Source of the DNA: Halobacteriales archaeon QS_3_64_16
Lineage (GTDB): Archaea; Halobacteriota; Halobacteria; Halobacteriales; Halococcaceae
DNA: 61,163 nt
Reading direction: 5' to 3'
Assembly: GCA_003021705.1 (NCBI GenBank)
Contig: PXRJ01000024.1
Coordinates: forward strand, 1-61,163
Each line of letters begins with the position of its first letter. Position 1 is the first letter of the stretch. The position numbers and the translations under genes were made by a program. The notes beneath the pieces were generated by a model. The model searched no databases. It had not been told where the DNA came from and saw nothing but the letters and a program-made list of their open reading frames with translations. Below are positions 18,466 to 27,113 of this stretch, one piece after another.

Positions 18466-18631
18466 GGTACTACTACTGATTTCGATCCCACTCGAATATA
18501 CTTTCTCATTACCGCAGCCGAAATATATTGGGGCGCGCGGGACTACGTCGCGCTCGGTCGCTCGATGATCGCTAAAAAGGCGTGGTACCCCAAACACGAA
18601 AACTAAAACGCTCGCCGTCGCCACACCGACT

Positions 18632-21091
18632 ATGAACTTCCCTGAGGCCGTGAGCTTTCTCTTCGGCCTCCGACGCTATCCGCCCCGGTCCGGCATCGAG
18701 ACCACACGCGATCTGCTCGCGTTTCTCGACGACCCACAAGAAAAAGTCGAATTCGTCCAGGTCGCGGGCTCGAACGGGAAAGGCAGTACCGCCTGCATGA
18801 CCGAGCGCGTCCTGCACGAGGCCGGACTCGACGTCGGGCTCTACACCTCCCCGCACGTCGAGAGCGTCCGCGAGCGCGTGCAGGTAAACGGCCGGTCGGT
18901 CCCCCGGAAGTCGATCGTGGCGTTCGTCGAGGAGGTACGGGAATACGTCGTCGAGCAGGCGGCCGAGGGCGAACCGCCGACCTTTTTCGAGGCGCTCACC
19001 GCGCTCGCCTTTTTCGAGTTCGGGCGGCGAGAGGTCGATGTCGCGGTGCTCGAAGTCGGCATCGGCGGTCGGTACGACGCGACGAGCGTTATCTCCCCGA
19101 CCGCGAGTGCCGTGACGAGTGTCACGCTCGAACACACCGACTTCCTCGGCGATACGGTAGAGGAGATCGCCGCCGACAAGGCCCAGGTCGCTCCTTCGAA
19201 AGCGCCGCTCGTCACCGCGGCGACCGGCGACGCTCGCGCCGCGATCGCTGCGGAAGTCCAAGAAATCGGGGAGGTGCTCGTCGTGGGCAACGAGGGAGAC
19301 CCTGCGGCCGACGTGAGCGTGAGCTACGAAGGCCGCGAGGGGATCGAAGGTCGCGTCTCGCTCGCGGGCGAGGAGTGGGACATCGAGACGCGGCTGGGCT
19401 CCCTCGGTGCCCACCAGGCTCGAAACGCCGGCGTGGCGGCGACACTCGCTCGGCAGGTCGGCACCAAATTAGATATCCAGGTCGGCGAGGACACCCTCAT
19501 CCGCGGCCTCCGGCAGGCACACTGGCCCGGGCGCTTCGAGGTCATGGGTCGCGATCCGCTCGTCGTCCTCGACGGCGCGCACAACCCTGGTGCCTGTGCA
19601 GCCCTGAGCGAGACCATAGCGGAGTTCGACTACGAGGACCTCTCTCTGGTCTTCGGCGCAATGGAGGACAAGGACTACCGCGAGATGAGCACTGTACTAC
19701 CCACGCCAGATCGCGTGTTCACCGCACGGCCGGCGACCGACCGGGCGGAAGATCCCACGGTGCTCGCCACCGTCTTCGAGCGCGCGGGGGCGGGTCGCGT
19801 CGAATCGAAGGGAAGCGTCGCCGCCGCGCTAGAGACGGCACTGGCCGAAAGCGATCCGGAGGACTGCGTGCTCGTCGCGGGCTCGCTCTATACCGTCGCC
19901 GAGGCACGCCCACGATGGACGCGTCACCCCACCCCGAAGCGGGTCACCGACCGGGCCGACGCCGAAGAGATCCTCTCCCGGGCTGGCGTCGCCGAAGTAG
20001 AGCGGGAGCGCGCCGCGGAGAGTTTGTGTCACCACACCGTCGAGGTCCGGGCCGATGGCCGCGAGGCTCGCGCGCTCCGCGAAGCGATGGATCGTCTCGG
20101 CGGGGTCTGTGCAATCGCTGGTATCGACGCTGCCGACCGCGAGCGCCGCGACGTCGTGCTGGCCGGCACCCAGGATCAGTTCCTCGAGCTGCTCGGGGCG
20201 ATCGCGAGCGACAGCTTCCCCCCTCTCGGGGACGATCGCGCTCGCGACCTGCGCGCCGTGATCGACGGTGCCGATACCGTCAGTCCCGGTGCCGTCAGTT
20301 CCAATAATTCCGATACCGAAGCGAAAGCTGACGATCGCGGAGAACCGACCGAGAGCGGCGACTCATCCGGTAGCTCCCCGACCTATCCCTGGCAGGACCG
20401 CACGGCGGTGATGGGCATCCTGAACACGACCCCCGATAGCTTCCACGACGGCGGGCCGGCGCGGACGTCGTCGACGTCGGCGGCGAGAGTACCCGCCCCG
20501 GAGCCGATCCCGTGCCGGTCGAAGAGGAGATCGAGCGCGTCCGCCCGGTGATCGAACGCATATCAGAACTCGATACGCTCGTCTCGATCGACACCCGGAA
20601 GGCCGCGGTCGCCCGCGCGGCGCTCGACGCCGGCGCGGACATGTTAAACGATGTCTCGGGACTCGAAGACCCGGAGATGCGCTTTCTCGCCGCGGAGTAC
20701 GAGGTCCCGATCGTCATCATGCACTCGATCGACGCGCCGGTCGTTTCCGGGAGAGAAGTCGAGTACGACGACGTCGTCGCCGACGCGATCGCCGAACTCG
20801 GAGAGCGCGTCCGGCTGGCCGAACAGGCGGGGGTTCCCCGGGAGAACATCGTCGTCGACCCGGGCATCGGCTTCGGCAAGCGTTCGGCCGAGAGTTTCGA
20901 GCTTTTGGGTCGGATCGAGGAATTCCACGCGTTGGGTTGTCCGGTGCTCGCGGGCCACTCCCACAAATCGATGTTCGACCTCGTCGATGGCTCCGGGACG
21001 GAAGCGGCGGATCATGGGCTGGGAGAACGTCGCGGCGGTCCGGGTCGCCGAAGCCGCGGACGACCCCGAGCGGTTCGCCGACCGGGAGTGA
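18632..21091 (+). pseudogene. folCP: FolC-FolP fusion (folylpolyglutamate synthase / dihydropteroate synthase), frame broken twice
   Basis: Residues 1-430 are an intact FolC (Mur ligase) domain: P-loop VAGSNGKGSTACMTE, VLEVGIGGRYDATS, VVLDGAHNPG. A linker region (about 430-585) follows, then the dihydropteroate synthase start MGILNTTPDSFHDGG. At about 20452-20457 the frame changes. The next DHPS block, AGADVVDVGGESTRPGADPV, follows at once in another frame, and about 25 residues normally between these blocks are missing. DHPS then runs well (SIDTRKA, MLNDVSG, DPGIGFGKR, VLAGHSHKSM) until about 21017-21023. There a second loss brings the C-terminus ENVAAVRVAEAADDPERFAD into frame again, without the usual RGADxxRVHD strand. 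As sequenced, FolP cannot be made. FolC alone could be. Confidence 0.8.
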
Positions 21092-21155
21092 TCTGGCGGC
21101 GACGGCCCGGAGATCGATGCGAAACGCCGAACACTACTCGATCCCTACGACCCGC

Positions 21156-21629
21156 ATGGACACCGAGCAGTCGGGAACCTTCCTCGTCACTCATGCCGAC
21201 AGCGATTCGGCCATGCTCAGAAACGTCGCAAGCGGGCAGGTCCACGCGCTCGCGTCGAACCCCGGTATCGAGGAGGGAGAGGTAATCGAGGGTGCGGTCG
21301 GGAGCGAGCCGCCCTTGGACGTCGCTTGGAACCTCACTGACGTCGAGTCGCGCCGATCGATCCCGGTCGAACGCGGCGAGGAGCCGCCGACGAGCCAGGA
21401 ACGCGAGATCGCCGCCGACGTCGCGATCGGCGAGATCGCCCGCGAGGAGCGAGCCGGCACCGGCGAACTCCACGTGCTCTCGGTGCCGCCCGAGGAGGTA
21501 GAGGATGCACTCGCGGACGTCCTCGACGACGAGGAGACCCTCGCCCGCGCGGCCCGTCTCGGCGTGAATCGCGTCGAGGTCCGGAGCGACCGTGAGGAGG
21601 GCGTCCTCAGCGTTCGCTATCTCCCCTGA
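21156..21629 (+). CDS. DUF5812 family protein
   Basis: I start at the ATG of base 21156 (MDTEQSGTFLVTHADSDSAM), as the longer frame upstream is the shadow of folP. The 157 residues match my memory of the haloarchaeal DUF5812 family throughout. They have an N-terminal beta-rich part with SGQVHALASNPGIEEGEVIE, the central QEREIAADVAIGEIAREERA and a C-terminal half with HVLSVPPEEVEDALADVLDD and GVNRVEVRSD. The ending SVRYLP is characteristic. There is no catalytic motif and no membrane segment. The function of the family is unknown. It lies 65 bases after folCP on the same strand, so it may share its transcript. Confidence 0.78.
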   Translation: MDTEQSGTFLVTHADSDSAMLRNVASGQVHALASNPGIEEGEVIEGAVGSEPPLDVAWNLTDVESRRSIPVERGEEPPTSQEREIAADVAIGEIAREERAGTGELHVLSVPPEEVEDALADVLDDEETLARAARLGVNRVEVRSDREEGVLSVRYLP

Positions 21630-21837
21630 ACTCCCTGGATAGTCGGGCGATCGAACGACCGGAGAGCGATCGATCGCGGTGATCGAGGGCATTCGGGGCG
21701 TCGGCAGTCCGCCCTGTTTGCGGCACTTTCCGTCTCGAGGCTTGGGTCCCGGCTCGGGAGCGCTCCTGTCGTCAGCTCACAGGGCGGATAACCCGGTATT
21801 ACTCGCGCTGTGAAGTGAGAAACCTTATTCGAAGGCA

Positions 21838-22707
21838 ATGCTGACCTCGCTCATGGCCTCGATCGAGGTATCGAGAATCGACTACGCGCGCTACTCCGAC
21901 CGCCAACTGGCGGCCATACCTCTGATCGTCCTCCTCCTCGCGCTCGCCGTTCTCGGCGGGTGGTATCTCACGACCGGTACGCCGGTTACTCCGGGCATCG
22001 AGTTTACCGGTGGTACCGAACTCCAGATCCAGAGCCAGGCCTCCGCCGACGAGATCCAAGCGACGCTCGGGGCCGAATCGGTCAATTCCGTTGCCTCCGC
22101 GCCGAATACGTATCTCGTCACCTTCCAGTCCGGCGAGGCCGACGCGCCCGTCCAGCAAGCACAGCAGGCCGGCTACGAAGTCCAGTCAGTCCAGTCGGTA
22201 TCGGCGAGTTTCGGCGGTGATACCCAACGCCTCGCGCTCATCGGTATCGGGATCGCGTTCGCCGGGATGAGCGTGCTCACCTTCGCGCTCTTTCGGAGCT
22301 TCGTGCCCTCGGTCGCGATCGTGGTGTCTGCGTTTTCGGACATCGTTGTTCCGCTCGCGCTCATGAACCTCTTCGGTATCCGGCTTTCTTTGGGTACTGT
22401 GGCGGCGCTGCTCATGCTCATCGGGTATAGCGTCGATTCGGACATCCTGCTCAACAACCACGTCCTGCGCCGATCAGGCGGATTCTACGAGTCGGCCTAC
22501 CGCGCGATGCGGACCGGGGTGACGATGACGCTCACCTCGATCGCGGCGATGGCCGTCATGGCGATCACCGCGACGCTGTTCGGGATTCCGCTGCTACCGG
22601 AGATCGGCACAGTTCTAGTCTTCGGGCTCACGGCCGATCTGATGAACACCTACATGCTCAACATGAGCCTGCTGCGCTGGTACATGTACGAGGGGATCGC
22701 GCGATGA
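21838..22707 (+). CDS. secF: Protein-export membrane protein SecF
   Basis: SecF works with SecD to help preprotein translocation through SecYE using the ion gradient. The 289 residues show one N-terminal helix (about 27-48, IPLIVLLLALAVLGGWYL), the extracytoplasmic P1-type domain with TPGIEFTGGTELQIQ, and five more helices in the C-terminal half. RND-type motifs such as YSVDSDILLNNHVLR are conserved. An alternative ATG five codons in (MASIEV) is possible. The gene precedes secD and overlaps it by four bases, the usual haloarchaeal order. TTATTC about 15 bases upstream is the only AT-rich element near the start. Confidence 0.92.
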   Translation: MLTSLMASIEVSRIDYARYSDRQLAAIPLIVLLLALAVLGGWYLTTGTPVTPGIEFTGGTELQIQSQASADEIQATLGAESVNSVASAPNTYLVTFQSGEADAPVQQAQQAGYEVQSVQSVSASFGGDTQRLALIGIGIAFAGMSVLTFALFRSFVPSVAIVVSAFSDIVVPLALMNLFGIRLSLGTVAALLMLIGYSVDSDILLNNHVLRRSGGFYESAYRAMRTGVTMTLTSIAAMAVMAITATLFGIPLLPEIGTVLVFGLTADLMNTYMLNMSLLRWYMYEGIAR

Positions 22708-24290
22708 GCCGGCTCCGGGAGAACTGGCGGATCGTCCTGCTCGTCGTCCTCATCGTCGCGAGTGCCGTCTCGCTGTTCGCCCCGGCAGTCGGTGCTGGTG
22801 GGGGCGGAGCGAACGCTACGAACGGTACTGACGCGACCGACACCAGTGCCCAGAACGAGAGCGGCCTCACCAATCTCCGGTATGGGCTCGAACTCTCCGG
22901 TGGCACCCGGGTTCGAGCGCCGCTGGTAGGACTCACCGCAGAGGAGGTTCCGGTCGCTGCTAACAATAGCACGAACGTCACCAACACCCTCACCGAGCGA
23001 TTAGGAATTCCTCCGACCGATATCCAGATCAGACAACGCGGCCAGCGAAGCGCGGACGTCGAGGTCTTCGCCGAAAACGTCTCCCAACAGGAGTTCGCCC
23101 GGGCACTGCGGGCAGCTGGGGTCCAGGCCTCGCCCGACGATATTCGAGAAGGGGTGACCGACGAGACGATCGGGACGGCCGTCGACGTCCTCGATAGCAA
23201 GGTCAGCCAGGCCGGATTGTCCGGCGCGACGGTTCAAACCGTGCAATCCGGCCAGCAGACCTACATCCAGGTCGAGGTGCCGAACGCCAATCGCTCGGAG
23301 GTACTCGATCTGATCGGCGACCGAGGGCAAGTGCGGCTCGTCGCGCACTTCCCCACCCGACAGAACGGGAGTACCGTCTACCGGAACGAGACGGTTCTCA
23401 CCCAGGAAGAGCTCGCGTCGATCGGTACCGTCCAAACCGAACGAGGCCAACCCAGAGTCCCGATCACACTCACCGACGGGGCCGCCGAGCCGTTCGCTCG
23501 ATCGATGGAACGATTCGGGTTCACGCAGAACCCTTCGAGCTGTCGGTACCAGCAGAACCCCGAGGATGCGGGCTACTGTCTTTATACAGTCACCGACGGG
23601 GAGGTCGTCTATGGAGCCGGCGTTAGGGCGAGTCTCGCACAGGACTTCGCGAGCGGCGCGTTCGCCCGCGATCCCTCCTTCGTTATCACCGCGTCGAACG
23701 TCTCGGAGGCCAACCAGCTCCAGATCGACCTCCAGGCCGGTGCGCTGCCGACCGAACTCGACATCGAAGACGAGGGCACCACCCAGTTCATCCTCCCGAG
23801 CCTCGGGGACCGCTTCAAGCTCTACTCGCTTCTCACCGGGATCGTCGCCGTGCTTGCGGTGAGTCTCGTCGTGTACATTCGGTATCGCGAGGCCCGAATC
23901 GCCCTCCCGATGATCGTCACGGCCTTCTCGGAGGTCTTTCTCCTGTTGGGTTTCGCCGCTGCGATCGGCTATCCGCTCGATCTGTCGGTGATCGCCGGGT
24001 TCATCGCCGTCATCGGTACCGGGGTCGATGACCTGATCATCATCGCCGACGAGGTCCTCCAGCAAGGCGAAACCAGCACCCGGAAGATGTTCCGGCGGCG
24101 CTTCCGGAAGGCCTTCTGGCCGATCGCCGCCGCGGCGGGGACGCTGATCGTCGCGATGGCTCCCCTCTCGGTGCTCTCGCTGGGCGACCTGCAGGGCTTT
24201 GCGATCGTGACGATCGTCGGCGTGCTCATCGGTATTCTAGTCACGCGCCCGGCGTATGGTGACGTGCTCCGGAGCCTGATGACGCGGTAG
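22704..24290 (+). CDS. secD: Protein-export membrane protein SecD
   Basis: SecD is the larger subunit of the SecDF translocation motor. It is 528 residues long, with an N-terminal helix (about 8-29). A large extracytoplasmic domain is rich in Asn-Xaa-Ser/Thr sites that could be N-glycosylated (for example near NNSTNVTNT and ASNVSEANQ). Five C-terminal helices begin at about residue 372. The hallmark LRYGLELSGGTRVRAP marks the P1 region, and VIGTGVDDLIIIADEVL carries the charged membrane residues that couple ion flow. One Cys pair (C274-C286 region, SSCRYQ...GYCLY) could form a disulfide outside the cell. Its start overlaps secF by four bases. Confidence 0.92.
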   Translation: MSRLRENWRIVLLVVLIVASAVSLFAPAVGAGGGGANATNGTDATDTSAQNESGLTNLRYGLELSGGTRVRAPLVGLTAEEVPVAANNSTNVTNTLTERLGIPPTDIQIRQRGQRSADVEVFAENVSQQEFARALRAAGVQASPDDIREGVTDETIGTAVDVLDSKVSQAGLSGATVQTVQSGQQTYIQVEVPNANRSEVLDLIGDRGQVRLVAHFPTRQNGSTVYRNETVLTQEELASIGTVQTERGQPRVPITLTDGAAEPFARSMERFGFTQNPSSCRYQQNPEDAGYCLYTVTDGEVVYGAGVRASLAQDFASGAFARDPSFVITASNVSEANQLQIDLQAGALPTELDIEDEGTTQFILPSLGDRFKLYSLLTGIVAVLAVSLVVYIRYREARIALPMIVTAFSEVFLLLGFAAAIGYPLDLSVIAGFIAVIGTGVDDLIIIADEVLQQGETSTRKMFRRRFRKAFWPIAAAAGTLIVAMAPLSVLSLGDLQGFAIVTIVGVLIGILVTRPAYGDVLRSLMTR

Positions 24291-24333
24291 CGAGGCGAAA
24301 CCCGATCGATCACCGACCTACCGACCCACCGAG

Positions 24334-24864
24334 CTACCGGTTCTCTCGGTTCTCGACGAGTGACTTCCGATAGACTACCGCCTCGAAGGATTCGCTTTCG
24401 GTCTCGACACGTTCCTGACCCACCTCCTCGAAGCCACGCTTCGCATAGAGGCCTCATGCGCTGCGCTGCTCCGGGTTCGTATCGAGGACGACGTCGGCAA
24501 ACCCCCGTTTGCGCGCCCATGCTTCGAGCGTGGCACAGAGCGCCCCGCCGTGACCCCGTCGCTGGTGGGCAGGCGCGACCCGTAACCGCTTGATTTCGGC
24601 CGTGGCGTCGGCGGGTTCGTCGACGAGAGTGGTCGTGTAGCCCGTCACCGGTCGGAACGCTCCCATCGCGACGATCCGGTTTTCAAGTTCCCCGACCAGG
24701 AAGGCCCCGCCGGCCTCGGTGTATTCCGCTGGGATGCAATCGGGGTCCGTCTCCGGGACGCTATCGGCGAACGCGTCGGTCACCTCCATCGTCGCCGCAT
24801 CGAGGTCCCGAACGCGACCGGCGTCGGCGGGGCGATAGCGCCTGACGACCAGCGTGGAGGACAC
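24334..24864 (-). pseudogene. GNAT N-acetyltransferase interrupted by an in-frame stop
   Basis: The GNAT fold runs in one frame from a GTG at 24864 (VSSTLVVRRYRPADAGRV) to a TAG at 24334. An ATG at 24921 is an alternative start. The acetyl-CoA-binding motif A is intact (IKRLRVAPAHQRRGHGGALC). A TGA at 24454-24456 follows TNPEQRSA. The same frame then continues with the expected last strand and helix, GLYAKRGFEEVGQER, and closes EAVVYRKSLVENRENR. This is therefore a nonsense change, not a frameshift. The truncated 136-residue product would lack the C-terminal strands that complete the acceptor site. It lies behind rnhB on the same strand. Substrate unknown. Confidence 0.75.
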
Positions 24865-24940
24865 ACAGTGGCTCTGCCCGGCGTCAGTGAAAGCCTGCCG
24901 ACGCGGATCGAGCAGGATCATCGAGCGCCCGGGAGAAGAG

Positions 24941-25651
24941 TCAGAAGTCCCCGAGTGCGGACTGTTCGGCCGCCTCCAGTACGTCGCGACTCGTTCGCCA
25001 GGACGCCCGCGCACAGGCCGGCAGGCCCCCCTCTCCTCGGACGTACCCCCGAAGGAAGTCCCTCGTCCGGGGATCGCTCGGGTAACCGCTTCCCACCGGG
25101 CCGTACTCACCGTATTCTCCTCCCAGATCGGCCATCAGCGAGTCGCGCTCGACTTTCGCGAGCACGCTCGCGGCCGCGACGATGGCGTGGGTCTCCTCGG
25201 CCCGGTGCTCGGCCGACAGGGCGACTGTGACTGGAATAGCCTCTCGCACTCGGCGAGCAAAGCGCTCGGGATCGGGATTACAGGCGTCGACGACGCCTCT
25301 CGGTACGTCCTCGCTCGATTCAGCCGTTGGGTCATCGCCTGGAGTCGTACCCGTACCGTCCTCGGGGTCGAGATCGAGGGCTTGGGTACTGGCCTCGGCC
25401 TGGGCAGTGACGGTGAGGGAGTTCATGTCCGTAGCAGGGTCGTCGATGCGATCGGTCGAGATAGTCGCGATCCCGACCGTAATCCGCTCGTTCCCGGTCA
25501 TCGTCGCGGCGAGTGTCTCGCGCTTCGCTGCCGTGAGCGCCTTCGAGTCCGCGACTTCCTTCGGGAGGGCCTCGGGGTCGGCTGCCACTGCCGCGGCGAC
25601 CATCGGTCCGAGTACCGGCCCGCGACCCGCCTCGTCGGCACCGAAGCGCAT
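24941..25651 (-). CDS. rnhB: Ribonuclease HII
   Basis: RNase HII cuts RNA in RNA-DNA hybrids and at single ribonucleotides in DNA. I start at the ATG of base 25651, which puts the catalytic DEAGRG motif at the very N-terminus (MRFGADEAGRGPVLG, D6 and E7), as in archaeal enzymes. A further acidic residue lies in VADSKALT, and another in GVVDACNPD. HAIVAAASVLAKVERD and the C-terminal GSGYPSDPRTRDFL block are also typical. Residues about 85-115 are an acidic Asp/Glu/Thr insertion of haloarchaeal type. The product is 236 residues. The GNAT pseudogene follows on the same strand, and a P450-like fragment lies upstream. Confidence 0.92.
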   Translation of the reverse strand: MRFGADEAGRGPVLGPMVAAAVAADPEALPKEVADSKALTAAKRETLAATMTGNERITVGIATISTDRIDDPATDMNSLTVTAQAEASTQALDLDPEDGTGTTPGDDPTAESSEDVPRGVVDACNPDPERFARRVREAIPVTVALSAEHRAEETHAIVAAASVLAKVERDSLMADLGGEYGEYGPVGSGYPSDPRTRDFLRGYVRGEGGLPACARASWRTSRDVLEAAEQSALGDF

Positions 25652-25729
25652 ACTCGCTCCACGTGGGCAACGAACAAGCCAGTTCCCATCGCTGTCAGTC
25701 ACCAGCGCAGCGATCGAGGACGACCGCCG

Positions 25730-25939
25730 TTACCGCCGCTCGAAGCACACTGTAATGGAGTCGGCCAGGACGGCGGTCGCGCTCGCGAGGATCTCGATCG
25801 GCGCGTCGGTGCGTGACTCGACGGCGAACTCCTGGGCAAGCGTCGCGACGATCAACCGGGCTTCAATGGTCGATCGCTCCGCTTCGAGCGGCCACCGTTT
25901 CGTTTCCCTACCGAGTTTCGTCGATGGTCCGCCCGACAT
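25730..25939 (-). pseudogene. Possible 3' fragment of a cytochrome P450 gene
   Basis: A 69-codon frame ends in a stretch that strongly resembles the last part of bacterial/haloarchaeal cytochromes P450: EARLIVATLAQEFAVES, then DAPIEILASATAV and a closing ITVCFERR. This corresponds to the L helix and terminal sheet of a P450 (EAxLxLATLxQxF...PI...T). The heme-cysteine loop that should precede it (FGGGxRxCxG) is not recognisable; the preceding residues, SGGPSTKLGRETKRWPLEAE, look like a degraded version with no cysteine. The rest of the P450 (over 350 residues) is absent. It could also be a genuine small protein of unknown function. The fragment view is inference from remembered family patterns. 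Confidence 0.4.
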
Positions 25940-25957
25940 CTATGATCCGTGCTGATC

Positions 25958-25977
25958 TTTAATACTACGGCAGGAGG
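25958..25977 (+). promoter_or_regulatory. TATA-like box and Shine-Dalgarno upstream of the HTH-10 gene at 25987
   Basis: TTTAATA at 25958-25964 lies 23-29 bases before the ATG, the place for a haloarchaeal TATA box. AGGAGG at 25972-25977 is a strong ribosome-binding site nine bases before the ATG. The two together are unusual: a TATA box at that distance implies a leaderless message, which would not contain the Shine-Dalgarno. The transcript start could be further upstream. Confidence 0.45.
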
Positions 25978-25986
25978 AAACGAACT

Positions 25987-26677
25987 ATGAGCACCGTTGC
26001 CGAGTTCCGAGTTCCGGTCGAGGAGTTCGCACTGGAGCGAACGCTCGGGAAGATTCCCGACGCGGAGTTCGATATCGAGCGTGCGGTCCCCGTGAGCGCC
26101 GATCGAGTGATGGTCGTACTCTGGGCGCATGGGCCCGACTACGACGACCTCCGGGCGGCACTCGAAGCGGATCCAGCGGTAACGGACCTCCAGGGCCTCG
26201 TCGATCTCGATATCGACGGCTCTATCAGATGCACTGGACGGACTACACGTACTCCGTCCGGCCCTCACCGATCACGACGGGACGCTGATGCACGCCTACG
26301 GCGATCGTGAGGGCTGGCATCTCCGCGTGCTCGTCCCCGAGCGCGGTGCGGTCACCGCGCTGGCGGAGTGGTGTAAGACGAAAGGACTGATGCTCGATAT
26401 CGATCGGATCTACGATCTCGACGACCGCTTGGAGAAACGATATAGCCTCAACGAAAGCCAGTACGAGGCGCTCGCGCTGGCCCACGAGCAAGGGCACTTC
26501 GAGTCCCCTCGAGGAGCCAGTGCGACCGAACTCGCCGCCGATCCCGGCATCTCCCAGCAGGCACTCTCCGAACGCCTCCGCCGGGCCACACGGAACCCCC
26601 TCGACGAGACGCTCGCGACCGACGACCCGTCCGGAGACTTCAACTACCCCGATCGTTGGCGGACCCGCCACTCGTGA
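25987..26677 (+). pseudogene. HTH-10 (Bat-type) regulator with two single-base frameshifts
   Basis: The protein follows the haloarchaeal Bat-like plan: an N-terminal ligand-sensing region (VAEFRVPVEEFALERTL, then DIERAVPVSADRVMVVLW) and a C-terminal HTH-10 domain. The frame is broken twice. After LVDLDIDG the sense continues in the next frame as LYQMHWTDYTYSVRP (from 26220). It then shifts again near 26262 into LTDHDGTLMHAYGDREGWHL. Each step fits loss of one base, the second within a run of C. The C-terminal part is intact: IYDLDDRLEKRYSLNESQYE, FESPRGASATELAADPGISQ and QALSERLRRATR, the recognition helix. Both initiation signals are intact. Without correction only 78 normal residues would be made. 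Confidence 0.75.
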
Positions 26678-26859
26678 ATTCCGGAGTCGTCGACTATCCA
26701 CACGACCGGTCACGAACGCCGATCGCCCGCATGGCCGAATCTTCAACGTTCGCTGCCCCGGGTTCGACGTTCACGAGCCGACCGCCGCCGGTTCTCATCC
26801 CGAGTCCGTTGTGTATACAGGGGAAACCGACAGGCGTGCTTCGGCTGTGTAAACGAGTG

Positions 26860-27059
26860 ATGTCCCCCTCAGGTTCCGATGCCGATCGATCGCGCGATCG
26901 GTGTCGACGGTGTGGCACGGTGAGCGCGATCGAAGCGGACGGCGGATCGCGACCGGTAGCTTCCCGGCCGGGTCCGACTCCGGTACCGTCCCCGATCCGA
27001 ACTCCGAGCTGTGTTCGGAGTGTTACCTCCACGGGGACATCGTGGCCTTCCTCCAGTAG
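26860..27059 (+). pseudogene. Small double-CxxC zinc protein, probably frameshifted
   Basis: ATG 26860 opens MSPSGSDADRSRDRCRRCGT with one CxxC knuckle. A second knuckle, CSEC in NSELCSECYLHGDIVAFLQ, ends at a TAG at 27059 in the frame one base earlier. Joining the two around 26930-26945 (one base lost) gives a protein of about 66 residues with four cysteines, typical of haloarchaeal zinc mini-proteins. Without the join, neither frame makes a sensible product. The pairing of two CxxC motifs at a usual distance supports this reading, but a chance resemblance is possible in such short frames. Confidence 0.4.
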
Positions 27060-27113
27060 CCGGCCTCGGCCTCGCCACCGATCGTCCGCGAACCGTCGCG
27101 GAGGGAAACGGCG

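Noticed and set aside
23001-24065. Long minus-strand frame across secD
   Set aside because: secD is conserved along its whole length on the plus strand; the antisense frame is a codon-bias shadow.
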